From positions 1-30,018 of the forward strand of contig JBEOJY010000045.1 of NCBI GenBank assembly GCA_040275305.1: a DNA stretch of 30,018 bases, in the 5' to 3' direction. Within the stretch, counting starts at the first letter, position 1. Each line of letters opens with the position of its first letter. The DNA comes from JBEOJY01 sp040275305 (GTDB lineage: Bacteria; Pseudomonadota; Alphaproteobacteria; UBA9219). Both the position numbers and the translations under genes were made by a program. The notes beneath the pieces were generated by a model. The model saw nothing but the letters and a program-made list of their open reading frames with translations. It did no database searches and had not been told where the DNA came from. Shown piece by piece: positions 16,701 to 23,271 of the stretch.

Positions 16701-17257
16701 AGCCTCTGGTTAATGCGGCAAGTAAAGCTTTCGATAATGAAAACGTGGATTCCGGGGTAACAAAAATCCGCAGTGCCGGAGAATTCGTGAAGCAAGCAGA
16801 AGATATCATGGCACACGAGGGAACGGGACCCAATGGTTGGTCAAGAGAGCGAAAGGCGGCAGCGGTCGCGCTGCTCTATTCGAAAGAATTTGGTAAGGAT
16901 AAAGCGCAAGCAGCGATGCGGGTGCTTGGATTTACAGAGGAAGAAACAAACAAGGCCCTCCCTAAGGATCAAACCCAAACTCCGCAAGCAGCAGACGAGA
17001 GCAAGCCGCTCCCATCTCCCACAGCGCCCGAATCGCCACAAGCCGCAGACGAGAGCAAGCTACTCCCGCCTCTCACAGCGCCCGCATCGCCAACACCAGC
17101 AGAGACACCACCTCCACTAGCAGCGTCGTCACCTGCGTCACCACCAGCAGACGAGAGCAAGCCGCTCCCGCCTCTCACAGCGCCCGCATCGCCACCACCA
17201 GCAGACGAGAGCAAGCCGCTCCCGTCTCCTACACAGCCTAAACCAAAAAGCAGTTAA
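13793..17257 (+). CDS. DotA/TraY-family type IVB secretion system membrane protein
   Basis: DotA/TraY proteins are large inner-membrane components of type IVB (Dot/Icm, IncI conjugation) systems. The 1154-residue protein has N-terminal membrane segments at about 96-122 and 176-205, then IWAPIRLVVAIGLLVP at 223-238 and GLNSGQYIVIKIAEWGSNLA shortly after, a pair diagnostic of the family. A long soluble region (about 280-720) is followed by a cluster of hydrophobic segments (about 732-885). The C terminus (from about 1065) is a proline-rich repeat region not typical of DotA. GAGAGG lies a few bases before the ATG. No other dot/icm genes are in the window, so the rest of the system must lie elsewhere or be missing. 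Confidence 0.85.
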   Translation: MLFFGNKKKKQDENGVTTGKVLNFMFNPFGSGFSPLGETLSYFSRILAYIFATYGLFPADHPVFKGGGRETVPTVGMVMATAWSRLKFTRDNIPQIFLFLGIVAGMAAAVIAFFFSIASVMLGSANAAVPTQNYYSPVDSANDLSLGWIGFLFKGKEIPNYLDQFGQTVPQSCIIQSALIVALGFYSNAILVVAAVILFYHLASMVVETAHHGQVMGKQANQIWAPIRLVVAIGLLVPIATYKAPQCPGFSASASAGLNSGQYIVIKIAEWGSNLASQVWKRFVLQLANDVSTANSGTPPMAQKAVYDTVMRIACVEAYTMYTQGSGSSGDDKDTCATPPVQKSLNPLKDAIIEKNIPDQPKDAVFKVYDFGNAKLANDGVCGSYSFAPTKPTNNAEMEGKVESAKNVARKAAYAALEQDATALVKNNLKYFIKSCVGGQDQDYIQKVDKNQLTDISLKYSTKLMDEFSKGTKDFGEILKQIAEVSGSQGWVSAGAWFNTVARAQGAIMEVSGLLPATKAPNFSLSGDPIMIANVHPALQAFEKWLAAGPPIPSSSGKTIEEQAILAAGEIQYKAGGIRETSENTLDLILGVIDVIASYNKVWMSAMGESPTESEIRTYGGKEYGGPGSKAFTLGVQFTDVNPMAEVARLGHANIETAYTIFDAYYNTNEVLGVAQTIYGAEGGLESSIGQGIGKLGAGWKSALASGAINLEGSLKTLFSNLSGQARQAISGVVGIICTVFLTAGVTLAYLLPMTPFFYFIFGVITWLVSLLEAIVCAPLVALAHLTPQGEGLPGAKAVGAYYFLFNIFLRPVLMVFALALGFLIFYLAASILNLFYIQAIVGAGGIAYGHAMFGRLVYSILYCTVIYMAANSAFRIIDWLPGHAMKWMGGQSMQFQNMGDPSQLTSSVGMVTGYVSKEIMGAVGHLNGPAAAALKSYLKDDNKHVLQGMDKWVDGSRKLGDATTDAIGKPLVNAASKAFDNENVDSGVTKIRSAGEFVKQAEDIMAHEGTGPNGWSRERKAAAVALLYSKEFGKDKAQAAMRVLGFTEEETNKALPKDQTQTPQAADESKPLPSPTAPESPQAADESKLLPPLTAPASPTPAETPPPLAASSPASPPADESKPLPPLTAPASPPPADESKPLPSPTQPKPKSS
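16986..17238 (+). repeat. Tandem coding repeat, 54-bp unit, in the DotA-like C terminus
   Basis: Four copies of an 18-residue unit beginning ADESK(P/L)LP and ending in Pro/Ala/Ser are present, with one degenerate 16-residue unit between the second and third. At the DNA level GCAGACGAGAGCAAGC recurs four times. Such repeats commonly vary in number between strains. The extended, proline-rich tail would be flexible and probably soluble. Confidence 0.85.
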
Positions 17258-17427
17258 TGAATGGCGATATCGTAGCTGCAAAGTCGCAGCGTAACTAAAG
17301 ACAGAAAAATGAAAGCGTAAAAGTTGGCATCAATCGCAAGGAACTTCACACCCGTAAGGCGGGAATCAACACGGCAATCCAGAGACGCAAGCGCTATAGG
17401 CACTATTATGTTTCAAAACTAGCGCTG

Positions 17428-18636
17428 TCAGTCGCAATCTAGGCTCTTAAGGTGTGCGTTTCCTTGAAAAACCTTCCCAGCAATTTTTGTCTCAAACTTA
17501 GGGTATGCATATCCTTCATACACGGTATTGCCTACATATTTAACTTTTGTGCCTGAGGCAATCTCGACATTATCTTTACCGTCCGAAGTCGCTGGAAAAC
17601 CCTTCCTAAGTGTGCAAACAGCCCCTACCTTGGGAAAAGTAGTTTTGGGGTCAGCAGCTGGCTGCTGAGGCGTCGCCGGAGCAACTGTCTCGTTTTTAGC
17701 TGACGGCATAACTTGTGACATTGTTCGCGATGTCTGGCTAGCCGCCACCCCGGGCGGTATGAAGTTGTTGGCCGCAAATAAAGCAAGAAGATGAAGTGAT
17801 ATCACTGTGGCCCATGCGAAATGCTTCACTGTCTTGCCATACTGCTTCTTTTGCAAATAGTGAGTAATATGCCCTGCGGTTATCGCGAAGAGAGGAGCAA
17901 AAACAACTAATCCAACGCCATTAAGTGTTGATTGATCGTATGATTGATTTTTCAGAACATCGGGTAAAATGTTGGCAATAAGACCAAAGGGTTCCGGAAA
18001 AAACTGTTTATAAATGGGTACTGCCTTGGTGCACACCAACAAAGCAGCGACACCAGCCGCTAACCCAACTCCCAATGGTTTGAGCTCCTTGGCGATTTTG
18101 CCAAACGTGGACGGTGTTCCCTTGCTCAGGTTAACTGGATTCGGTGTTTGCCTTGCTTTTAAATCATTGAGTTGCCTGAACAAATCGTCATTAGCCTTCT
18201 TGTAGTCTATCGCAAACTGAACCGCATCGTCTCTTTGCTGATGTGCGTGGCTAATCTCGCTTTGAGCCATCCCACTCGCTATTTTCTCATTAATAAATGC
18301 CTGTTCTAGCCCCTTTACTGTGGTTTTGAGGACAGCATTTTCCCCCTTTAATTGATCATTTTCATCTTTATGATCTTTAAGGGCAGGAATCTTCTTATTC
18401 TTTAAATCATCAAGTTCTTCAGCCAATTTTTTAATTTGTGACAAAAAGTCTAGTTTCTCTGCCTCCGCCACCTTTAATTTGCTCTCCAAATCTCCGTTGG
18501 CGTTCTTCAAAGCAGCATTCTCAGCCTCCCTCTTCGCCGCGTTTTTTTGCATATCCTCCAACCTGCGATTAAGCTCCGCAATCTGTGCCTGAGGATCGGT
18601 GGGAGGTGACTTCTGAGTGGAAACGTCGGCAGCCAT
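17428..18636 (-). CDS. Unrecognised membrane protein with long N-terminal coiled coil
   Basis: No family is recognised. The 402-residue protein starts with a coiled coil (about 16-165) rich in Lys, Glu, Asn and Leu heptads. Three hydrophobic segments follow (about 188-208, 241-260 and 273-293). A C-terminal domain of ~65 residues after a Pro/Ala/Thr linker contains VGAVCTLRKGFPA and ends LKSLDCD. That last part could be a small beta domain (SH3-like), but this is a guess from its length and pattern. The coding sequence is visibly AT-richer than its neighbours, mainly in the coiled-coil part, which suggests different ancestry or weaker codon selection. It lies convergent to the DotA-like gene, 170 bp from its end. 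Confidence 0.75.
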   Translation of the reverse strand: MAADVSTQKSPPTDPQAQIAELNRRLEDMQKNAAKREAENAALKNANGDLESKLKVAEAEKLDFLSQIKKLAEELDDLKNKKIPALKDHKDENDQLKGENAVLKTTVKGLEQAFINEKIASGMAQSEISHAHQQRDDAVQFAIDYKKANDDLFRQLNDLKARQTPNPVNLSKGTPSTFGKIAKELKPLGVGLAAGVAALLVCTKAVPIYKQFFPEPFGLIANILPDVLKNQSYDQSTLNGVGLVVFAPLFAITAGHITHYLQKKQYGKTVKHFAWATVISLHLLALFAANNFIPPGVAASQTSRTMSQVMPSAKNETVAPATPQQPAADPKTTFPKVGAVCTLRKGFPATSDGKDNVEIASGTKVKYVGNTVYEGYAYPKFETKIAGKVFQGNAHLKSLDCD

Positions 18637-19079
18637 TTTAAAACCCCAAATAATGGTTAACGTGCTGTAAACAAGAGATAAAACATATCATTCCGCCTCC
18701 CAAAATACACAATATACGCCCGCCATGCAACACCACCATTACTTGCATGGCCGCTAACATGCTGGAAAGATGAGCTTTATAGCCATTCACACAGGGGGGG
18801 GGCGTCATTGCGAGGAGTTTCCCCCAAGGACCGTCATTGCGAGCCCCCTCTTGGGGGCGACCTGTCCGCCATAGTTGCGCAGCAACGACGGCGGAAGCAA
18901 TCCAGAATCCTACAGGACAACCCCCACCGACTCTGGATCGCCACGTCGCCTGCGGCTCCTCGCGATGACGGCCCTTTTTTGCGACGCTTGTCTTTAGACT
19001 TCAAAGAACGACTTGGGAGTTACGAACGCCCTCTGCGGCTCTGGATCGCTTCGCTCGCGATGACGGGCCTTGCAGGGCA
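18637..19079. other. Intergenic region with repeat elements between two minus-strand genes
   Basis: About 440 bp lacking a credible gene. The part nearest 18637 is AT-rich and should hold the promoter of the coiled-coil gene. From 18804 onward the space is taken by GTCATTGCGAGGAGC-family repeats (18804-18969 and a short one at 19034-19063), which lie downstream of sspB. The frame that runs through them on the plus strand is a repeat translation. Confidence 0.7.
18804..18969. repeat. GTCATTGCGAGGAG-family repeat, long form
   Basis: It starts GTCATTGCGAGGAG and ends CTCCTCGCGATGAC. Inside is a second GTCATTGCGAGCC start, then CCCCTCTTGGGGG and GTTGCGCAGCAAC mini-palindromes, then CAATCCAGAATCC and CTCTGGATCGCC. 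Its central ~100 bp is nearly identical to that of 27691-27881. A separate short piece, GCGGCTCTGGATCGCTTCG to CGATGAC, sits at 19034-19063. Confidence 0.8.
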
Positions 19080-19691
19080 CTACTTCTTCCTGAACAGATC
19101 CAGGCTGATGACCTCGCCGCGCTTCTCGCCTGAGGATTTATCGCCGTCCTTGTCGTCGGAGGAAGGTCCCCCCTTATCTTTGGCGGGCTTGTCCTTCTCG
19201 CCGTCCTTGCGGGCTTTGGCGCCGCTGACGGAGTCTATCGCCGCCGTATCCTGCGCTGTCACACCCTGCTTGCGCTTGCCGCCACCGCGCGGCGACCGCG
19301 CCACTGTCGGCTCTTCCTCGTCGTCGTCTTGCTCATGCGCCGATTGGAATTGCAAGGCGAAATTAACCGATGGGTCGGCGAAGGTCGTGATCGCCTCGAT
19401 CGGAATCCTTAAGCGTTCCTTGATGTTGTTGAAGCTCAAGGTCACGCCGAAAGCTTCCTCGTCCACCTTCAGCCCGAAGAACTGGTACTGCAGAACGATC
19501 GTCATTTCATCCGCATATTGCTTGCGCAGATAATCGGGAATCTCGACGCCGGGATGGTTGGTCAGGAACGTGATATAGAAATGATGCTCGCCCGGAAGCC
19601 CGTTCTGCGCAACTGCGGAAAGCGTTTTGCGCACGACATTGCGTAACGCGGTTTCGATCATAAGATCATAGCGAAGAAGATCGTCGTTCAT
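19080..19691 (-). CDS. sspB: ClpXP adaptor protein SspB (alphaproteobacterial type)
   Basis: SspB binds ssrA-tagged proteins released from stalled ribosomes and delivers them to the ClpXP protease. The chosen start gives 203 residues beginning MNDDLLRYDLMIETALRNVV, the usual family N terminus. HHFYITFLTNHPGVEIP and EMTIVLQYQFFGLKV follow, then a peptide-binding domain to about 115 and a long charged, disordered tail. The protein ends EVISLDLFRKK, matching the conserved C-terminal tail that docks on the ClpX zinc-binding domain. Upstream in-frame ATGs exist (to 19772), and none of the starts has a clear Shine-Dalgarno, so the start rests on homology. The next gene upstream on the same strand is ssrA, whose tag SspB should bind. 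Confidence 0.9.
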   Translation of the reverse strand: MNDDLLRYDLMIETALRNVVRKTLSAVAQNGLPGEHHFYITFLTNHPGVEIPDYLRKQYADEMTIVLQYQFFGLKVDEEAFGVTLSFNNIKERLRIPIEAITTFADPSVNFALQFQSAHEQDDDEEEPTVARSPRGGGKRKQGVTAQDTAAIDSVSGAKARKDGEKDKPAKDKGGPSSDDKDGDKSSGEKRGEVISLDLFRKK

Positions 19692-19819
19692 GGCGGCCAC
19701 ATGCATAGGGACGTTATCTTGGGGTTGCGTCTCTCGCATGAGATAGCAAGCCTTTGCGTCGCGCACAACCATAACGCTGAGAGGAAGAGAAATTGGGGGG
19801 ACTTCTGTTGCCCGGCGCC

Positions 19820-20090
19820 CCCCGAGCCGCGTAAAGTCACATCTTACCCATTGTCCGCAAAGCGAACATTAGGCAGCGATGGCAACCTCACGAGTGTCAA
19901 CATTGTCGTTGGCACTTGTAGATTTGACCCGATAACGGCGGTATCATGCCGGGCAAAAACCATGCCTTTACCACGCGCGTCGATCCTATTTCGCCCCCAT
20001 AAATGGTGGAGGCGCCGGGTACCGCCCCCGGGTCCGCAGCGTCTATTCCACATGGCGTTTATCGCCATAGCTGGCAAGCCAGCGGGGCGC
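19820..20090 (-). ncRNA. ssrA: Circularly permuted two-piece tmRNA (alphaproteobacterial ssrA)
   Basis: tmRNA rescues stalled ribosomes and tags the unfinished protein. Reading the minus strand, the acceptor piece comes first and ends CGCCTCCACCA (CCA at 20004-20006). Its T-arm is CCGGG, loop GGCGGTA, CCCGG, and a hairpin TGGCG-ATAAA-CGCCA lies before it. Five bases later the coding piece begins GGGGGCGAAATAGGATCGAC (from 19998), whose first seven bases pair with CGCCTCC to form the acceptor stem. The tag frame follows at 19869-19913. The piece order (acceptor before coding) is the permuted form. Outer boundaries are approximate: the acceptor 5' end should be near 20088, and the coding 3' end shortly after the hairpin TGTTCGC-TTT-GCGGACA. 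Confidence 0.93.
19869..19913 (-). other. tmRNA tag-peptide reading frame
   Basis: Within ssrA, GCC AAC GAC AAT opens a 14-codon frame ending GCT GCC TAA. It encodes ANDNVDTREVAIAA. The AND(N) start is the part recognised by SspB and the hydrophobic AA end is the ClpX degron, as in other alphaproteobacterial tags. Confidence 0.93.
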
Positions 20091-20321
20091 ATCATAGCAT
20101 AAAGGACAGGGCAGGGGGAAAAGCTTTCTCGCGCGGCGATAGCGTGTGTCCCCATCGCGCATGTAGAGGAGGAACAATAATGCGCCACAGCGCGGCGTCA
20201 CACCCGCGAAGGCGGCCAAAGATTTCCCAACTCTTGAAGTGGGAGGAGTGTATAATGCGCCAAGAAAGCGATTCTCCCCCGTCTTGTTGCCCCTTCCTGC
20301 CCCCCCAATTTCGCTATCGCC
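20091..20321. other. Gap between divergent ssrA and a hypothetical gene, with two strong ribosome binding sites
   Basis: The ssrA promoter must lie here on the minus strand; TATGAT (complement of 20091-20096) is a possible -10, without a good -35. On the plus strand GAGGAGGAACAAT precedes an ATG at 20180 and GGGAGGAGTGTATA precedes an ATG at 20254. Both open the same frame, which closes at 20398 after 72 codons and overlaps the next gene out of phase. A leader peptide or an artefact of composition are both possible. Confidence 0.45.
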
Positions 20322-20771
20322 ATGCCATCATCGCCCTCGCCTTCGCCCGCGTTTCCGTTCGCTTTCGACCCGTTTGGCCTGCTGCGCCTGCCGCTTAGTG
20401 GCGACGTGTGGCAGCGTATGGCGACAAGCTGGTTCTCGCCCTCCTCCACCGTCACCAACAATTACAACGGCAACCCCGCCATCGAAGAGCGCGTGACGCG
20501 CGAAGTCGCGAGCTACGGTCGCCAGCTGGGATGGCTCTCCGACATCGTTCTGGCGATGGCGCGTGACGAGGCGTTGCCCAAAGATTCCATGCAGAAACTC
20601 GCCAACGCCGCCGCGCAAATCGACAAGATCAAGAAAGAGGCCAAAGACTCCGCCCTAGAAGAAGCGCGACTGGCCTTGAGCAAATTGGCCACTTCCTCGC
20701 CAGAAACCTTCCGCATTCTGGTTAACGAAACCTACCGCGCCATGAATCGCCGACGGGACGAGAGCCGATAA
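20322..20771 (+). CDS. Hypothetical protein, 149 residues
   Basis: I do not recognise a named family. The N terminus is proline/serine-rich (PSSPSPSPAFPF), followed by DPFGLLRLPLSGDVWQ, then a helical region (about 50-140) with a charged amphipathic stretch AAAQIDKIKKEAKDSALEE that could be coiled coil. The general look resembles phasin-like or PHA-synthase-associated helical proteins, but I have no motif to support that. The ATG has no Shine-Dalgarno and the frame has no earlier start, so translation may be coupled to the overlapping short frame ending at 20398. It lies divergent from ssrA. Confidence 0.6.
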   Translation: MPSSPSPSPAFPFAFDPFGLLRLPLSGDVWQRMATSWFSPSSTVTNNYNGNPAIEERVTREVASYGRQLGWLSDIVLAMARDEALPKDSMQKLANAAAQIDKIKKEAKDSALEEARLALSKLATSSPETFRILVNETYRAMNRRRDESR

Positions 20772-20869
20772 ACAAAAATACGCGAAGACTTAGGCGGTTT
20801 CCATAGACAAACGCCAATAAATACTGCAAAAAACGCGGCTATAACGCTTTGATATTATAGGAATAATGA

Positions 20870-21000
20870 GCCACAAGCGTCATGCCCGCGAAGGCGGGCA
20901 CCCAATCTCCAGCAATGGCAGAAATGAAAAAAGTTGACAAATATGCCTGTGCCCATATCTGGTGATGGATGCCCGCCTTCGCGGGCATGACGCTTGTGGC
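20870..21000. repeat. 31-bp perfect inverted repeat of the GTCATGCCCGCGAAGGCGGGC family
   Basis: Positions 20870-20900 and 20970-21000 are exact reverse complements. Each contains the mini-palindrome TGCCCGCGAAGGCGGGCA or its complement, enclosing 69 bp. The design is the same as the inner arms at 5814-5965 and the single copy at 23196-23251. It lies upstream of rbfA. Confidence 0.85.
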
Positions 21001-21084
21001 CACAATGAATCTTGTTCTGAAACAATGCGTTGCAGTATAGGGTAATGTGGAAACAACCAGTGATGATTTTAAGGACAGAATTCC

Positions 21085-21525
21085 ATGCGTTCCCAAAGGC
21101 AGCTCAGAGTAGGCGAAGAAATTCGCCATGTGCTAGCGCAGCTATTTCAACGCGGCGATGTGCCGCCGCAAGCTGGCATGACGCTGGAAACCATCACCGT
21201 CACCGAGGTGCAAGTCAGCCCCGATCTCAAACACGCCTCGGTATTCGTAATGCCTCTGGGCGGCAGGCAGCTGAAGGAAACCGTCAAAGCTTTGAACGAC
21301 ATGTCCGGATTCTTCCGCCATTTCATCGCGCAGAACATAGAATTGCGTTACGCGCCGCGCCTTAGATTTGAAGAAGACCAAACCTTCGCCTACGCCGAAC
21401 GCATCGAACGCCTTCTGCAGGATCCCGTCGTCGCGAAAGATCTCGATGAAGAACAGCCGCAGGAAGGCCACGACGACGACGATATCCACCCGCCGCCGCG
21501 TGGCGGAACGGACCAGAGACGCTGA
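21085..21525 (+). CDS. rbfA: Ribosome-binding factor A
   Basis: RbfA binds the 30S subunit and assists late 16S rRNA maturation. The 146-residue protein has a KH-like core: QLRVGEEIRHVLAQL at the N terminus, ITVTEVQVSPDLKHASVFV near 35-53, and RYAPRLRFEED near 92-102. The tail after ~115 is acidic and disordered. AAGGA lies 9 nt before the ATG. The stop TGA shares a base with the truB ATG (TGATG), so the pair is translationally coupled. The infB gene that commonly precedes rbfA is not present. Confidence 0.95.
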   Translation: MRSQRQLRVGEEIRHVLAQLFQRGDVPPQAGMTLETITVTEVQVSPDLKHASVFVMPLGGRQLKETVKALNDMSGFFRHFIAQNIELRYAPRLRFEEDQTFAYAERIERLLQDPVVAKDLDEEQPQEGHDDDDIHPPPRGGTDQRR

Positions 21526-22430
21526 TGCCGTTAACCCCTGCGAGCCTCCTCCCGCATGGCTGGATCGCGCTCGATAAGCCCCTAGGCCTCACCTCGACGC
21601 AAGCGCTGGGTAAGGCGCGCAAAATCCTCGGCGGCAAAAAAGCGGGACATGGCGGCACACTCGACCCGCTCGCGACAGGCGTTCTGCCGCTCGCGTTCGG
21701 AGAAGCCACCAAGCTCATTCCTTATGTGATGGACGGCAAGAAAGCTTACGACTTCGCCGTCCGCTGGGGCGAAACGCGTGACACCGCAGACGCCGAGGGA
21801 AGCGTCATTGCCACCAGCGACGCAAGGCCGTCCGAGAGCGCCATCCGCGCGGCTTTGCCGCAATTCGTCGGCGCGATCATGCAAAGGCCTCCGGCCTATT
21901 CAGCCATCAAGGTCGAAGGGCAAAGAGCCTACGACCTCGCGCGGGCCGGAGAAGCCGTAGAACTCGAACCGCGCGAAGTGCGAATCGATAGTCTAGAGCT
22001 ATTGCCGGAACCCCAACCAGACTCGGCGTCGTTTCGTGTCCGCTGCGGCAAGGGGATGTATGTGCGCGCGCTGGCGCAGGATCTCGCGACGGCCTTGGGA
22101 ACCTGCGGCTACGTCGCTTCGCTGCGCCGTACTCAGGTCGGGCCATTCACGCTCGAACAAGCCGTAACCATAGAAATGCTCGAACAACAGGGCCGTGAGG
22201 CTTTGCAGCCGCTCCGCGCCGCCTTGCCTGCGGATATGGTGGTCTGGAATCTGACCGCGCAGGAATCCCACAGCCTGAAAGCCGGGCAGGGTGTCTTGAT
22301 CCGTCCTTACCATGGAGCGTTGATGGATTCCGGCGCTCCCATCTGGGCCGAATTCGAAGGAATCCCCGTCGCGCTCGTGGAGCCAATTGCCGGAGAATTC
22401 CGCGTGCTGAGAGGGTTTTGTTTTACGTAG
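21525..22430 (+). CDS. truB: tRNA pseudouridine(55) synthase
   Basis: TruB makes pseudouridine 55 in the T-loop of tRNAs. The 301-residue protein has HGWIALDKPLGLTSTQAL, the catalytic GHGGTLDPLATGVLPL with D47, RPPAYSAIKVEGQRAYDLAR, and GMYVRALAQDLATALG for RNA binding. The C-terminal ~70 residues form the PUA-like domain expected in bacterial TruB. It follows rbfA with a one-base overlap. No rpsO follows; a palindromic repeat and minus-strand genes come next. Confidence 0.95.
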   Translation: MPLTPASLLPHGWIALDKPLGLTSTQALGKARKILGGKKAGHGGTLDPLATGVLPLAFGEATKLIPYVMDGKKAYDFAVRWGETRDTADAEGSVIATSDARPSESAIRAALPQFVGAIMQRPPAYSAIKVEGQRAYDLARAGEAVELEPREVRIDSLELLPEPQPDSASFRVRCGKGMYVRALAQDLATALGTCGYVASLRRTQVGPFTLEQAVTIEMLEQQGREALQPLRAALPADMVVWNLTAQESHSLKAGQGVLIRPYHGALMDSGAPIWAEFEGIPVALVEPIAGEFRVLRGFCFT

Positions 22431-22443
22431 AAGCAGAAGGGCC

Positions 22444-22548
22444 GTCATCGCGAGGAGCCGAAGGCGACGTGGCGATCCAGAGCCATAAAGAACAGCGCTT
22501 GTGATTCTGGATCGCGTCGTCGCCTGAAGAAGGCTCCTCGCGATTGAC
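22444..22548. repeat. GTCATCGCGAGGAGC-family repeat, complete short form
   Basis: GTCATCGCGAGGAGCCGAAGG at the left and GGCTCCTCGCGATTGAC at the right are inverted. Inner arms GGCGATCCAGAG and TTCTGGATCGCG also pair. It lies between the convergent truB and the gene at 22608, where it could terminate both transcripts. Confidence 0.8.
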
Positions 22549-22607
22549 GCTTGCTGCTATGCTTTCCTAACCCAGTCTTGGGCCGCGTCGCGGCTTGGGC
22601 GTTACGC

Positions 22608-23114
22608 TCAGAGGCGGAGAATAGCGCTTTTTAACTGATCCATCATTCTATTGAGCGCTCTCGCTTCGCGCAGCAACTTGACCCCTTCTTTTAAGGACTC
22701 AAGCGCATGGTCTGGCAATTCCGCTGTGATGAATCTGAATGTCAGCGCCTGAGCGTCATTCATCTTCTCTTCGCCGTCAGGAGATAAATCACATAATTTG
22801 CTTGCGGCGGCAAACCTGTCATGAGTGAACCAATAATAACGCCCGGTAAGCAAATAATCCTGCTCATGCTTGCATTTTTTTACCAGTTTCTTGGCGATGG
22901 CGGCCTGAGCGAAAAGTGCGCTGCCCTGCGGTAAAACAAGATTAGAATCCCTCTTGCTGGCTTGGCTTATAGACGCTCTGTGAAGCGCTAGCTTGGCGCT
23001 GAACTTGTAATATGAGCAATGATGTTTAAGCGCAGCCACTTCGTAGTAGCTGAGTTTCCACGCAAGATTGATCTTGCTCCAGATCGTCCGCCCACTGTTT
23101 TTTGGTTCGTGCAT
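22608..23114 (-). CDS. Hypothetical protein, 168 residues
   Basis: No family is recognised. The sequence is mostly predicted helix, rich in Lys, Ala and Leu, with several Cys and Tyr (HHCSYYKFSAKLALHR, TGRYYWFTHDRFAAASK). No signal peptide or membrane segment is evident. AAGGA lies upstream at a long distance (about 13 nt), so the start is not certain. Composition is slightly AT-richer than the neighbouring housekeeping genes. It lies on the same strand as the unknown gene at 23272, with a palindromic repeat between them. Confidence 0.65.
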   Translation of the reverse strand: MHEPKNSGRTIWSKINLAWKLSYYEVAALKHHCSYYKFSAKLALHRASISQASKRDSNLVLPQGSALFAQAAIAKKLVKKCKHEQDYLLTGRYYWFTHDRFAAASKLCDLSPDGEEKMNDAQALTFRFITAELPDHALESLKEGVKLLREARALNRMMDQLKSAILRL

Positions 23115-23195
23115 TGTATACGCAATGTCCTTCTAAATAATTATAACTGAGAATGCTACCTACAGACATATTTCTTGATATTTCAGGAAGAATAA

Positions 23196-23251
23196 GCCGC
23201 AAGCGTCATGCCTGTCCTCGCGAAGGCGGGGACGGGCATGACGCTTGCGGC
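23196..23251. repeat. GCCGCAAGCGTCATGCC palindrome
   Basis: GCCGCAAGCGTCATGCC at 23196-23212 pairs with GGCATGACGCTTGCGGC at 23235-23251. Inside, GTCC pairs with GGAC around TCGCGAAGGCG. It is a compact single-copy form of the family at 20870-21000. It lies between two minus-strand genes and could act as a terminator for the upstream one. Confidence 0.8.
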
Positions 23252-23271
23252 GTTCGATTGAGTGGCGTGTG

